NCBI GenBank assembly: GCA_963773035.1
Contig: CAVYZX010000005.1
Location: forward strand, 124,001 to 188,000
DNA length: 64,000 bases
Direction: 5' to 3'
Origin: CAVRXZ01 sp963773035
GTDB taxonomy: Bacteria > Acidobacteriota > Vicinamibacteria > Vicinamibacterales > CAVVIG01
Shown here: one piece after another, positions 51,753-60,320 of the stretch
Position numbering within the stretch: position 1 is the first letter of the stretch
How the letters are laid out: the number at the start of each line of letters is the position of its first letter
Notes under the pieces: generated by a model
Told to the model about the DNA's origin: nothing
Seen by the model: the letters and a program-made list of their open reading frames with translations, nothing else
Databases searched by the model: none
Made by a program: the position numbers and the translations under genes

Positions 51753-53432
51753 ATGTCCGACGACCGACCGGCAGAGGGCGTGAACGGCGACGAGGCGCTC
51801 GCACGAGGCGACTGGGCCGAGGCGCGCGCGGCGTTCGAATCGGCTCTGCAGGTTCGGGAAACTCCTGAATCGCTCGAGGGACTGGCGTTGGCAGCCTGGT
51901 GGCTGGATCTGGCCGACGTCGTCTTCGACGCACGCGAGCGCGCCTACCGTTTGTACCTGGCGCGGAACGACAACGCCGCCGCCGCCCGAGTCGCGGTGTG
52001 GCTCGCGTGGGATTGCTGGGCCTTCCGTGGCGAAAACGTCGTCGCCAACGGCTGGTTGCAGCGCGCCCGCCGCCTCCTCGACGGACAGCCCGACAGCTCG
52101 GCACGCGCTTGGCTCGACGTGCGCGAAGGTGCGCTTCGCTTGCTGGAAGAAGGCGACCCCGATCGCGCGCATGCTCTGGCTGCGGACGGCATTCGCATCG
52201 CGAAGGCCGTGGGCGACGTCGACCTCGAGATGTTGGGTCGGGCGGTTCAAGGCCTCGCGCTTGTGACATCAGGCGCCGTCACAGACGGCATGAGCGGCCT
52301 CGACGAAGTGAACACGGCCATCGTCGCCGGCGAGATGAACGATCTGGTAGCCATCGGACTGTCGTGCTGCTACATGATCGCGGCTTGTGATCGCGTGCGC
52401 GACTACGATCGAGCCATTCAGTGGTGCACGCGGCTGAAAGCGTTCTGCGCCAAGTGGGGCTTGCGCCCCTTGTTCGCGGTCTGTCGGACACAATACGCGT
52501 CGATCTGCATGTGGCGAGGCACATGGCTCGAAGCTGAAGAGGAGCTGAGCTCGGCCAGCGCGGAGCTTGCGGCCAGCCGGCCGGCAATGATGAGCGACGC
52601 AGTCGTTCGACTCGGTGAGCTCCGACGTCGACAGGGGAGACTCGTGGAAGCGGCGGCGCTCTTCGATCAGGCGCAGCCCCACCCGCTCGCGTTGCTGGGT
52701 AAGGCTGAACTCGCATTCGACCGCGGCGATTTTCGTTCGGCGGCCGAGCAGGCATCGCGTTACTTGCGCCACGTGCCGACCCAGAACCGCACGGACCGCA
52801 CTTCAGCACTTGATCTGATTGTCCGCGCGCTGACCGACGCGGCCGACATCGAGGGCGCGTCGACCGCGCTCGCCGAGCTCGTGAGCATCGCCACGGTGGT
52901 CGGCACGGCGCCACTGCGCGGGGCGGCCAGCTTTGCCGAGGGATACGTCGCGAGAGGCGTCGGCCACGCGGACAAGGCTCGGCAGCATCTCGAAGATGCG
53001 GTGGACTTGTTTCTCGAGAGTGGCGCGCCATTTGAGGTGGCGCGGGCGCGAATCGAACTGGCCCGCGTGCTCGCGATGCTCGACCGGGTCGAAGCCGCAG
53101 CGGAAGAGGCTCAACGAGCGATCGACCTGTTGCAGGAGCTCAAGGCGGAATTGGAAATCGCTCGGGCTCGCGCCATTCTCGACTCACTCGAGACGACCGC
53201 ACCCGATCGACCTCATCGCGGGCGAACCGAGCGAAGCGTCGGACTCACGAAGCGCGAGATTGAAGTCTTGCGGCTGGTGGCGGAAGGATTGAACAACCAG
53301 ACGATCGCGGAGCGACTCTTCGTCAGCGATCACACCGTGCACCGCCACCTCGCGAACATCTTGAGCAAGTTGAGCGTGTCGTCGCGAGCAGCCGCAGTCG
53401 CCCAGGCCGCCCGCCGCGGACTTCTGACCTAA
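51753..53432 (+). CDS. LuxR-family transcriptional regulator with TPR-like repeats
   Basis: A 559-residue protein. Residues about 1-460 form repeated helix pairs of TPR type (for example GDWAEARAAFESAL and HADKARQHLEDAVDLFLESG). The end (about 493-548) is a LuxR/GerE helix-turn-helix: LTKREIEVLRLVAEGLNN and the recognition helix SDHTVHRHLANILSKL. No receiver or ATPase domain is present, so the signal is probably a protein or ligand bound by the TPR part. AGGAG precedes the ATG by 4 bases. Confidence 0.87.
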   Translation: MSDDRPAEGVNGDEALARGDWAEARAAFESALQVRETPESLEGLALAAWWLDLADVVFDARERAYRLYLARNDNAAAARVAVWLAWDCWAFRGENVVANGWLQRARRLLDGQPDSSARAWLDVREGALRLLEEGDPDRAHALAADGIRIAKAVGDVDLEMLGRAVQGLALVTSGAVTDGMSGLDEVNTAIVAGEMNDLVAIGLSCCYMIAACDRVRDYDRAIQWCTRLKAFCAKWGLRPLFAVCRTQYASICMWRGTWLEAEEELSSASAELAASRPAMMSDAVVRLGELRRRQGRLVEAAALFDQAQPHPLALLGKAELAFDRGDFRSAAEQASRYLRHVPTQNRTDRTSALDLIVRALTDAADIEGASTALAELVSIATVVGTAPLRGAASFAEGYVARGVGHADKARQHLEDAVDLFLESGAPFEVARARIELARVLAMLDRVEAAAEEAQRAIDLLQELKAELEIARARAILDSLETTAPDRPHRGRTERSVGLTKREIEVLRLVAEGLNNQTIAERLFVSDHTVHRHLANILSKLSVSSRAAAVAQAARRGLLT

Positions 53433-53500
53433 TCAGCTTTCAGCCTCAGCTCTCAGCCCTGAGCCCTAAGCCCTAAGCCCTAAGCCCTGAAGCCCTGACC
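53431..53500. repeat. 7-bp-periodic degenerate repeat (CAGCTNT to CCCTAAG series)
   Basis: About ten heptads run from CAGCTTT and CAGCTCT forms through CAGCCCT and GAGCCCT to AAGCCCT, directly after the LuxR gene stop. It shares units with 26635-26667 and with the (CCCTGAG)5 tract at 30268-30302. Confidence 0.85.
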
Positions 53501-53520
53501 TGGCCCGTGTGGGCCATTTT
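53501..53520 (+). terminator. Intrinsic terminator after the LuxR regulator gene
   Basis: Perfect stem TGGCCC/GGGCCA with a GTGT loop, then TTTT. It stands at the end of the heptad repeat, 68 bases after the LuxR stop codon. Confidence 0.65.
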
Positions 53521-53627
53521 CGCGGTGCACCTCAAAATGACCCGCTCGGGGGACGCGACGGCAGGCCCTTGCTGGCTACATTGGCAGCTGTTGGCGCCAC
53601 GCATGAGCGCCGTTTGAGGAGGCACAT

Positions 53628-54119
53628 ATGAAGACCATGGCATCGGTCATCACCGCAGCCGCAATCCTGTCGGGTGGGGCATACACCGCGATCCGCGCGC
53701 AGAGTCACAATCACGTGATTCAAACAACGCAGGAAGCGCAGTGGGGCCCCGCGCCGCCCATGTTGCCTGCCGGGGCTCAGATCGCGGTTCTTTCTGGCGA
53801 CCCGTCGAAGTCGGTCCCCTATTCAGTTCGCCTACGATTCCCCGCGAATTACGCGATTCCGGCCCACTCCCATCCGACTGACGAACACGTCGTGGTCACG
53901 ACGGGAGCGCTGACGTTCGGGATGGGCGACAAACTCTCAAAGGGTGCGGCAACGAACAAGACGCTCGCCGTGGGCGGATTTGCATTGCAGCCGGCGAACA
54001 TGAACCATTTCGCGTACACGGATCAGGAGACGACGATCGTGCTGTACGGAATTGGCCCGGTGGATTTCAAATACGTCAACCCGTCGGACGATCCCCGCAA
54101 TGCGAAAGTCGGGAACTAG
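53628..54119 (+). CDS. Secreted cupin-domain protein
   Basis: A 163-residue exported protein: signal peptide ending TAIRAQSH, then a single cupin barrel with IPAHSHPTDEHVVV (two histidines and a glutamate as metal ligands) and PANMNHFAY (third histidine). GAGGAGG lies about 7 bases upstream of the ATG. Probably a small metal-dependent enzyme or binding protein; the family is common near regulators in soil bacteria. No substrate can be named. Confidence 0.8.
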   Translation: MKTMASVITAAAILSGGAYTAIRAQSHNHVIQTTQEAQWGPAPPMLPAGAQIAVLSGDPSKSVPYSVRLRFPANYAIPAHSHPTDEHVVVTTGALTFGMGDKLSKGAATNKTLAVGGFALQPANMNHFAYTDQETTIVLYGIGPVDFKYVNPSDDPRNAKVGN

Positions 54120-54150
54120 TCGGGCCGAGATCAGTACTGCCGACGACGAT

Positions 54151-54219
54151 TACCGCTGAGACCGCGGAGTTCGCCGAGAAAGCTTGTTTACTCAAGAATT
54201 CTCTGCGAGCTCGGCGGTT
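54151..54219. repeat. Dispersed repeat copy forming a hairpin between convergent genes
   Basis: Positions 54151-54179 match the minus strand of 35820-35848 at 28 of 29 bases. An inverted partial copy follows at 54199-54219, so the RNA can fold into an imperfect stem of about 20 pairs. It occupies the gap between the cupin stop and the convergent membrane protein gene. Confidence 0.8.
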
Positions 54220-54235
54220 TTCGAGGTTGCGACCA

Positions 54236-54691
54236 TCACGCTACGCGAGCGACTGAGCCTGCCCTCAACTTCGTTGACCCAGCCGCGAACGCAATCGCAA
54301 TCCCAATGATCAATGACGACACCAGCTCGAGTCCCACCTGCTTGACGACCAGTCCGCCGGGCCACGGCTGTTCGGCGTACCACAGGAGCCACAGTGGCAC
54401 CTGACCCATGAGCCAGCCGAAGACACCCAGCGTCAGGCCCCGCACCATCGCCGACCCGCTTATCTGCAGGTGGCCATACGACCACACCATCGCCGAGATG
54501 AACGACAGGTGAGCGATTGGAAGGAACAACATCTGCCATGGAGGCGTGTCCTGACCTTGAGCTGCGCGCAGCAACGTACCCTCGAACGGCGCGTAGTCTC
54601 CGGCGAGCAAGAAGCCGTGGACGACAACTGCCAGAACCTGGGAGACGAGAAATCCAACGACGATGGTCGTGACCATACGTGTCCGGCTCAT
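54236..54691 (-). CDS. Four-helix membrane protein of unknown function
   Basis: A 151-residue protein starting MSRTRMVTTIVVGFLVSQVL, with four hydrophobic segments and a short polar end. No motif recognised. Its ATG overlaps the VOC gene stop by 4 bases, so it is translated from the PadR-VOC-membrane protein transcript. Confidence 0.72.
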   Translation of the reverse strand: MSRTRMVTTIVVGFLVSQVLAVVVHGFLLAGDYAPFEGTLLRAAQGQDTPPWQMLFLPIAHLSFISAMVWSYGHLQISGSAMVRGLTLGVFGWLMGQVPLWLLWYAEQPWPGGLVVKQVGLELVSSLIIGIAIAFAAGSTKLRAGSVARVA

Positions 54692-55158
54692 GACCCCTCC
54701 CGATCCTTCACCCAGGCAGCCGCGCGCGCCAGGAGTGCTTTTGGCGACAGGTCTTCGATACGGCTGGCCATCGACCAACGATGGCCAAAAGGATCCTTGA
54801 GAATGCCGTACCGATCGCCCCAGAACTGGTCGGCGACCGGCATCAGCACGGTCGCACCCGCCGCGACCGCCCGGCCGAACAGCGCATCGACATCCTGCAC
54901 ATAGAGGTGCAGCGTGATCGACGTCCCACCAAGGCTCGCCGGCGATGCCATCGAGCCCGGAAACTCATCGACCACAAAGAAGCGCGAATCTCCGAGCAGC
55001 AGCTCCGAATGCATGATGGACTTCCCGTCCTGCGCCAGATTGCGCAACAGCTCGTTGGCGCCGAGCGCCTTCGTGTACCAGTCGATGGCTTCGGCGACAC
55101 CTTTGACGACGAGCTGCGGGGTGATGGTGTGGAAGTCTTCGGGAACGCGGTTCATCAT
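54688..55158 (-). CDS. VOC-family glyoxalase/PhnB-like protein
   Basis: A 156-residue protein with the paired beta-alpha-beta layout of VOC enzymes. It has ITPQLVVKGVAEAIDWYTKA, MHSELLLGDSRFFVVDE, and FWGDRYGILKDPFGHRWSMA, as in PhnB/glyoxalase-like proteins. Metal-ligand His/Glu positions are partly present. Function probably in detoxification or antibiotic binding under PadR control. Overlaps the padR stop by 4 bases. Confidence 0.82.
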   Translation of the reverse strand: MMNRVPEDFHTITPQLVVKGVAEAIDWYTKALGANELLRNLAQDGKSIMHSELLLGDSRFFVVDEFPGSMASPASLGGTSITLHLYVQDVDALFGRAVAAGATVLMPVADQFWGDRYGILKDPFGHRWSMASRIEDLSPKALLARAAAWVKDREGS

Positions 55159-55520
55159 CGCCCTCCCTTCGGACGCTTGCTCAAAAGCTGACGACCGCGC
55201 GCCGCGTCCACCAAGTCGGACAGTCTCAACGCCTCGCGTTTGGCGACTGCCAGGCCCTTCTTGGTCAAGCGATAGTAGCGGCGCCGGTCGTCGTCGGACT
55301 CGTCGTGAAGCGAAATGGCCAGCTCCTCGATCAACCCATCGACGAGCATGCGCTGAATGGAACGGTACAGCGTGCCGGGGCCCAGCCGCGTTTCTCCACT
55401 GGTGAACCGCGCGACATCCTGCATGATCCCGTAGCCGTGCGACTCCCCGTCGGCCAGCGCTAGAAGAATGTGAAAAACAGCGGGCGTGAGGAGCGTTGAG
55501 AGATCGGCCTCTTCGGCCAA
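55155..55520 (-). CDS. PadR-family transcriptional regulator
   Basis: A 121-residue winged-helix regulator: LTPAVFHILLALADGESHGYGIM, LGPGTLYRSIQRMLVDGLIEE and DDRRRYYRLTKKGLAVAKRE, the standard PadR core. It usually represses its own transcript, which here includes VOC and membrane-protein genes. A palindromic AT-rich site lies 35 bases upstream. Confidence 0.9.
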   Translation of the reverse strand: MAEEADLSTLLTPAVFHILLALADGESHGYGIMQDVARFTSGETRLGPGTLYRSIQRMLVDGLIEELAISLHDESDDDRRRYYRLTKKGLAVAKREALRLSDLVDAARGRQLLSKRPKGGR

Positions 55521-55554
55521 TCGCGCCTGTTTCAGTGTGGATGTAACCAGTATG

Positions 55555-55562
55555 GATATATC
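55555..55562. promoter_or_regulatory. AT-rich palindrome upstream of padR
   Basis: GATATATC is a perfect 8-base palindrome within TATGGATATATCTA, at the position expected for the padR promoter. It may be part of an autoregulatory operator; it does not match the best-known PadR consensus. Confidence 0.25.
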
Positions 55563-55601
55563 TAACTCGGATACCTTTGGAATGTCAAGACGCCAGGGCC
55601 A

Positions 55602-56738
55602 TCAGTCGCTGCCGACGTCAACCCAGGCGCGGCGCTCGTGGCTGATCAGCGCGGCCTCGAGCAGCCGCATCTGCCGTAAGCCGTCCGTGAATTGCGGATA
55701 CTCGGGAGCGCACGATCGGTCGAGAATCGATCCGTAAAAGCGCCGAAACAGCTGCTTAAAAGTGTCGGCGTATCCCTCGCTGTGCCCACCTGGCAGGTCT
55801 GCGTAGGCCGAGGCCTCCGGCATCAACAGGGATGGATCCTTGAGCAGCAGCTCATTCGCCCCGTCTCGTCGTCCGATCCATAACTCGTCAGGACGCTCCT
55901 GATCCCAGCCTGCAGATGCTTTCGAGCCGTAGATCTCGATGTTGAGCCGGTTCTTGCGCCCGGCGGACACCTGACTTGCGGTGAAGGCGCCGCGAGCGCG
56001 ACTGCCAAGGCGGAACATCACTGCGCCGAAATCTTCCGTGTCGACGGTCACATCGATTGGGTCCCGAGACTTCGACGCCGGCGAGCCGGGACGTTTTCGT
56101 GTTTTGTGAAATGTCGCGAGATCGGCGCACAAAGACGTGATCTGCAGCCCCGTGACATGCTCGACCATGTCGCACCAATGTGATCCGATATCTCCGAGGA
56201 CTCGCAGCGAGCCTGCCTGAGTCGCATCGACTCGCCAGTTCCAATCCGTCTCGTAAAGAAGCCAGTCCTGCGAATAGGTGCCTTGCGCGATCAGGATCTC
56301 GCCGAACTGCCCCGCCTCGCGCATGCGGCGCATCTGCTGAACCATGGGGTAGTACCGCAGGTTGTAGCACGTGGCGTTGCGGACAGCCGTCGCGGCCGCC
56401 AACGCGACGAGCGACGCAGCCTCTGCCCTGGTCAACGCGAGCGGTTTTTCGCACACGACGTGCTTGCCCCGGTCGAGCGCCGCGGACGCCACGGCAAAGT
56501 GCTGGGCGTTCGGCGTGCAGATGTGGACGGCGTGAATCGCCGGATCCCCGACGACGGCTCTGTAATCGTCGGTGGCCACATCGATACCGGAACCATCGGC
56601 GAACGTGCGCGCCTTTTCTCGGCTGCTTCCGACCACAGCCGCCACGTCGACAAAACCGAGGCGCCGGATCGCTTCCAAGTGGGTCCGGCCCATGAAGCCC
56701 GTTCCGACAATGGCTGCACGGAGACGTGTAGGTTGCAT
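55602..56738 (-). CDS. Gfo/Idh/MocA-family oxidoreductase
   Basis: A 378-residue NAD(P)-dependent sugar or inositol oxidoreductase. N-terminal Rossmann motif AIVGTGFMGRTHLEAIRRLG, the VVCEKPLALTRAEA motif with the catalytic-site Lys, and a C-terminal domain with DIGSHWCDMVEHVTG and GHSEGYADTFKQLF. The substrate is unknown. It is alone between padR and a flavoprotein gene, all leftward but with spacing of 43-81 bases. Confidence 0.88.
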   Translation of the reverse strand: MQPTRLRAAIVGTGFMGRTHLEAIRRLGFVDVAAVVGSSREKARTFADGSGIDVATDDYRAVVGDPAIHAVHICTPNAQHFAVASAALDRGKHVVCEKPLALTRAEAASLVALAAATAVRNATCYNLRYYPMVQQMRRMREAGQFGEILIAQGTYSQDWLLYETDWNWRVDATQAGSLRVLGDIGSHWCDMVEHVTGLQITSLCADLATFHKTRKRPGSPASKSRDPIDVTVDTEDFGAVMFRLGSRARGAFTASQVSAGRKNRLNIEIYGSKASAGWDQERPDELWIGRRDGANELLLKDPSLLMPEASAYADLPGGHSEGYADTFKQLFRRFYGSILDRSCAPEYPQFTDGLRQMRLLEAALISHERRAWVDVGSD

Positions 56739-56781
56739 CGGAGCCTCAGAGGATATCAGAGGCTGCTGACGGCAACGGCGT

Positions 56782-57414
56782 TCAGTAAAGCCGGTTCTTG
56801 TCGTCCGACAGCCGCTGCTCCATTTGCGCCAGGGTCATGCCTTGGGGGCGGGCGTGCGCAAGAAGCATGCACGCCGCGGATTGCAGGTCGCTCACATCCG
56901 GCCATCGATTCGGTTGCCAAAGATTCGATCGAAGAGAAGCTTTTCCACAGTGCATGAAGACTTCCTCGACCTCAACTCCGATCGCGATAGTTGGCCGCTT
57001 GCCGCGTACCACGGTCCGGTCCAGAAGTTCCTCATCGCGAACCAGCCAGGCCTTGCCGTTGACTCGTAACGATTCGTCTCTTCCCGGCACCAGAAACAGC
57101 AAGCCGACGTACGGTTTGGCGAGAATGTTCCGCATGCCATCGGCCCGCTTGTTCCCGGGTCGATCTGGAATCACGAGGTGCGTATCGTCGACCACGAGGA
57201 CAAAACCTGCTTCATCACCCTTCGGTGACACGTCGCATTTGCCTGACGAATCGCTCGTCGCGATCAGGACATACGGGGCGTGAGCGATGAATTCGCGGGC
57301 ATGTCTGTCGAGGCTGGCCACCTGTTTGGCGACGGCAATCTCGCTCGGGGTGCCGATGAGAGCTCTCAGCTCGAGCTCGGACTTCACCTTGTCGCGAAAC
57401 GGATCCGACGTCAT
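56782..57414 (-). CDS. PPOX-type FMN-binding flavoprotein (MSMEG_1061-like)
   Basis: A 210-residue split-barrel protein: APYVLIATSDSSGKCDVSPK, VIPDRPGNKRADGMRNIL and VEEVFMHCGKASLRSNLW, the pyridoxamine-phosphate-oxidase-like fold used by FMN or F420 proteins. Likely a flavin oxidoreductase of unknown substrate. Confidence 0.85.
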   Translation of the reverse strand: MTSDPFRDKVKSELELRALIGTPSEIAVAKQVASLDRHAREFIAHAPYVLIATSDSSGKCDVSPKGDEAGFVLVVDDTHLVIPDRPGNKRADGMRNILAKPYVGLLFLVPGRDESLRVNGKAWLVRDEELLDRTVVRGKRPTIAIGVEVEEVFMHCGKASLRSNLWQPNRWPDVSDLQSAACMLLAHARPQGMTLAQMEQRLSDDKNRLY

Positions 57415-57481
57415 GTGTTCTCCCGTTGATTCCAGTGGGAACGGCTCCGCCCTCGTGGCGGCAAAGCACCGAGTGCTTGGA

Positions 57482-58291
57482 CTACTTGACGTTCGAAGAA
57501 GCCCCGCCGGCGGGGTTGCGAATCATCTCCTTGTACTTCTGCTCGACTGATGGCACGCAGACGTCCTCGCGCATTTTCGTATTCGGCTCCGCGCGCGCCA
57601 GGATCATCTTCTCGCTGATCCAAGGTTCTGTGTACGCCTTCGGATCGGTGAGCGTCATCGTCAATTCGATGGTGTCGGCGCTGACACGTTGATAACGCTC
57701 TTCGAGGCGCATCTCGTCGCTGTGCGGGTGCCCATCGGCGTCGAGCCACGAGCGATCGTCGAAGCCGTTCGATCGCACGACGAACGTGTTGCCTTCCCAC
57801 TTCCCCACCGAATTTCCATACCAACGCAGGTCGGGATCGGCCTCGAGCTCGCGGCCATCGGTCCAAATCGTGCGATAGGTGTAGAACCAGTCGAAAAAGA
57901 CGACGACGCGATCGCGGAGCTGGAGGATCTCGTAGGGGTAGTTCGTCCAGAACATGATCCTGGGAAAGCCCATCGGATCGCAGATCATCATCGGGTCGTT
58001 TCCGAGGGGCTGCGCGCGAGCTCCGCGGCCGAGGCCCGGCTTGGCGGCGGTGTATCGGTCCTGGGCCCACGGCGTCATCGGCGGCGCGGTTCGCCCGAGC
58101 GAAGAGCTGACGCCCCGTGCCAGACGGCCCCACCAGATACCGGAAAGATCGTGAGGATCGAATGCAGCCGGAGACTGCCCGGCAGCAGTAGGGGCTGCGG
58201 GCACGGACGCTGTCGTCTGCGCAGGAGCGAGATCGGCGAACGCCAGCGCGATGACCAGCATGCCTCCGATGATCAAGGACCGATTCCCCAC
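57482..58291 (-). CDS. Secreted DLSGxW-family protein, copy 3
   Basis: A 269-residue exported protein: signal peptide ending LAPAQTT, then FDPHDLSGIWWGR, WYGNSVGKWEGNTFVVRS, GHPHSDEMRLEERYQR and DPKAYTEPW, the same conserved core as 38019 and 39737. It lies 48 bases downstream of a DUF6152 gene, repeating the gene order at 37628-38864. Unknown function. Confidence 0.78.
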   Translation of the reverse strand: MGNRSLIIGGMLVIALAFADLAPAQTTASVPAAPTAAGQSPAAFDPHDLSGIWWGRLARGVSSSLGRTAPPMTPWAQDRYTAAKPGLGRGARAQPLGNDPMMICDPMGFPRIMFWTNYPYEILQLRDRVVVFFDWFYTYRTIWTDGRELEADPDLRWYGNSVGKWEGNTFVVRSNGFDDRSWLDADGHPHSDEMRLEERYQRVSADTIELTMTLTDPKAYTEPWISEKMILARAEPNTKMREDVCVPSVEQKYKEMIRNPAGGASSNVK

Positions 58292-58339
58292 GTGGCCTCC
58301 TCGAGTGCGCTCGCCTGAAGGCTTCAGGCGCCAGCCGCT

Positions 58340-58744
58340 CTACTGCTGCGGCTGCTCAGTATGGTCGAGCACCTTGCCGTCCGCCGTCACCAGTTTCGCC
58401 AGAAACCCCCGCGGCGCGCCGACCTTCGACGGCCACATCGTTACGGTCACCTCGTCCCCGGTCTTCAGATACTTCTTCGACCACCCGTATCGTCTTTCCA
58501 ACATGATCGGCGGGTCGGTCTCGGCACCCCACTCGGTGACATTTCCCTGGGCGTCCTTCACGTCGAACAAGAAATACACGTGAGGGTTGACGTACTGAAC
58601 TTCCTTAATCGTGCCCTTGAGAGTCACCGTCTTCGTCAGGTCGTAGGAAACGCGGGAGCCATGATGGGCCAGCAGCAAGACGCCCGGTCCCAGCATCACG
58701 GCAATCGCCAGAAAAACGGATGCGAGCTCGCTTCTTCCCTTCAT
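58340..58744 (-). CDS. DUF6152 family secreted protein, copy 2
   Basis: A 134-residue exported protein. The hydrophobic signal segment ends GVLLLA, so the mature chain would begin HHGSRVSYD. The core has VTLKGTIKEVQYVNPHVYFL and VTVTMWPSK, parallel to the copy at 37628. Pairs with the DLSGIW gene downstream. Confidence 0.78.
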   Translation of the reverse strand: MKGRSELASVFLAIAVMLGPGVLLLAHHGSRVSYDLTKTVTLKGTIKEVQYVNPHVYFLFDVKDAQGNVTEWGAETDPPIMLERRYGWSKKYLKTGDEVTVTMWPSKVGAPRGFLAKLVTADGKVLDHTEQPQQ

Positions 58745-58790
58745 AGGTATGCACTCCGTCCGCCTAGCGTATCCGACGCCCGTTCGGCCT

Positions 58791-59225
58791 TCAAACGGAT
58801 GTTGAAGGAGCGGCTACGGACTCGACCAGGTCGAAACCTTCGTCTTTCCACCCGGTAATCCCGCCGATCATCTTCTTCACGGGACGACCCAGTCGTGCGA
58901 GCCGAACCGCCGCCTTGTCGGCGCCGTTGCAATGTGGTCCGGAGCAGTAAACGACAAAGAGCGTCTCTGAGGCATACGAAGCGAGATTGTGTTCCGTCAG
59001 CCGTCCGTGCGGCAGGTTGACAGCCCCTGGCAGATGACCCTCTCTGAAAAGTTCGGGACTGCGAACGTCGACGAGCACGAATCCGGGCTCGTGGGATGGG
59101 ATCGACGCATGAACGTCCCAGCAGTCGGTTTCGTAAGCGAGCAGGCGCTCGAAATGGGCAAGGGCCATCGAGGATTCTGCCGCCGGCACTTCGGTAACGG
59201 GCGAGCCGCGCTTGAGTTCGGACAT
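58791..59225 (-). CDS. Rhodanese-domain protein
   Basis: A 144-residue single-rhodanese protein: FVLVDVRSPELFREGHLPGA and the active Cys loop VVYCSGPHCNGADKAA. It transfers sulfane sulfur to acceptors such as cyanide or protein thiols. It is divergent from the GlxA-type regulator. ATG at 59225 is preferred; a start 63 bases upstream adds unrelated residues. Confidence 0.85.
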   Translation of the reverse strand: MSELKRGSPVTEVPAAESSMALAHFERLLAYETDCWDVHASIPSHEPGFVLVDVRSPELFREGHLPGAVNLPHGRLTEHNLASYASETLFVVYCSGPHCNGADKAAVRLARLGRPVKKMIGGITGWKDEGFDLVESVAAPSTSV

Positions 59226-59307
59226 AGCACCTCCTGTCTGCCGATAGTGCCTCTGCACACGAGCGGTTGCGAGCGGCAGGAATGACAATATCCGTTAAGA
59301 TCCGGCC

Positions 59308-60263
59308 ATGCGCCGGCACCGGGTTGTCGCACTCGCGTACGAAGGCCTGTGCACGTTCGAGTTCGGGATCGCGGTCGAAGCGTTCGCTCTTCCGCGACCC
59401 GAGCTGAAAGTGCCCTGGTACGTGTTCTCAGTCTGCGCGCTCGAACCGGGTCCTCTCCGGGCCATGGGCGGCGTCACCGTCCACGTCGATAGCGGCCTCG
59501 GCGCGCTCGCGCGGGCAGATACCATCGTCATCCCGGGCTGGCGAAATACCGCGAAACCCCGCCGGCCCGCGTGTTGTCGGCGGTACGAGCGGCCTACCGG
59601 CGCGGCGCGCGTGTTGTTTCAATCTGCTCGGGCGTATTCGTTCTGGCTGCGGCAGGACTGCTCGATGGCAAACGGGCAACGACGCACTGGCGACATGCAG
59701 ACAGACTGGCCGCACGTTTTCCGCGCGTGCGGGTCGAGCCGGATGTCCTGTACATCGACGAAGGACGGGTGCTCACGTCGGCAGGAAGCGCGGCCGGCAT
59801 CGATCTCTGCCTTCACATCATCCGGGCAGACTTCGGCGCAGAGGTCGCCAATCAGGTGGCCAAGCGGCTCGTTGTTCCACCGCATCGAGACGGTGGGCAA
59901 TCGCAGTACATTCCGTCGACGATGCACGACCACACGACACGTGGCCTTGCGCGTCTACTCGAGTGGGCGGTCGCGAATCTCCAGCGTGAATTGACCATCG
60001 AGACGCTCGCGACGGAAGCGCGGATGTCGGTGAGGAGCCTTGCTCGGCATTTTCGAGCGGAGGTCGGCACGACCCCTCACAAGTGGCTCACGCATCAGCG
60101 TCTCCTTGCGGCTCAGCGTCAGTTGGAGACGACCGACGAATCCATCGACCGAATCGCCGAAGCGGTAGGTATGAAGACCGCGGCGACGTTGAGACATCAC
60201 TTTCGTCGGCGGTTTCGAACGTCGCCAGCTACCTATCGCAAGCGATTCACCACAATTTCTTGA
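59308..60263 (+). CDS. GlxA-family (DJ-1/PfpI + AraC) transcriptional regulator, one frameshift
   Basis: About 318 residues once a missing base near 59551-59556 is restored. The first frame has VVALAYEGLCTFEFGIAVEA and ADTIVIPGWRN of the DJ-1/PfpI sensor; the second has VVSICSGVFVLAAAGLLDG, HADRLAARFP and the AraC domain (MSVRSLARHFRAEVGTTPHK, then TLRHHFRRRFRTSPATYRKR). The shift falls between GWR and the ICSG nucleophile-elbow motif. Controls amino-acid or amine metabolism in relatives; divergent from the rhodanese gene. Confidence 0.82.
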
Positions 60264-60320
60264 CAGCTGAGCTGTTCCCGCGGCACGTTGAGTAGCGTCG
60301 GAACCGGATATTCTTCCGTC

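Noticed and set aside
53431..53500. CRISPR-like array
   Set aside because: The unit is only seven bases with no spacers; it is a degenerate tandem repeat. No cas genes occur in the window.
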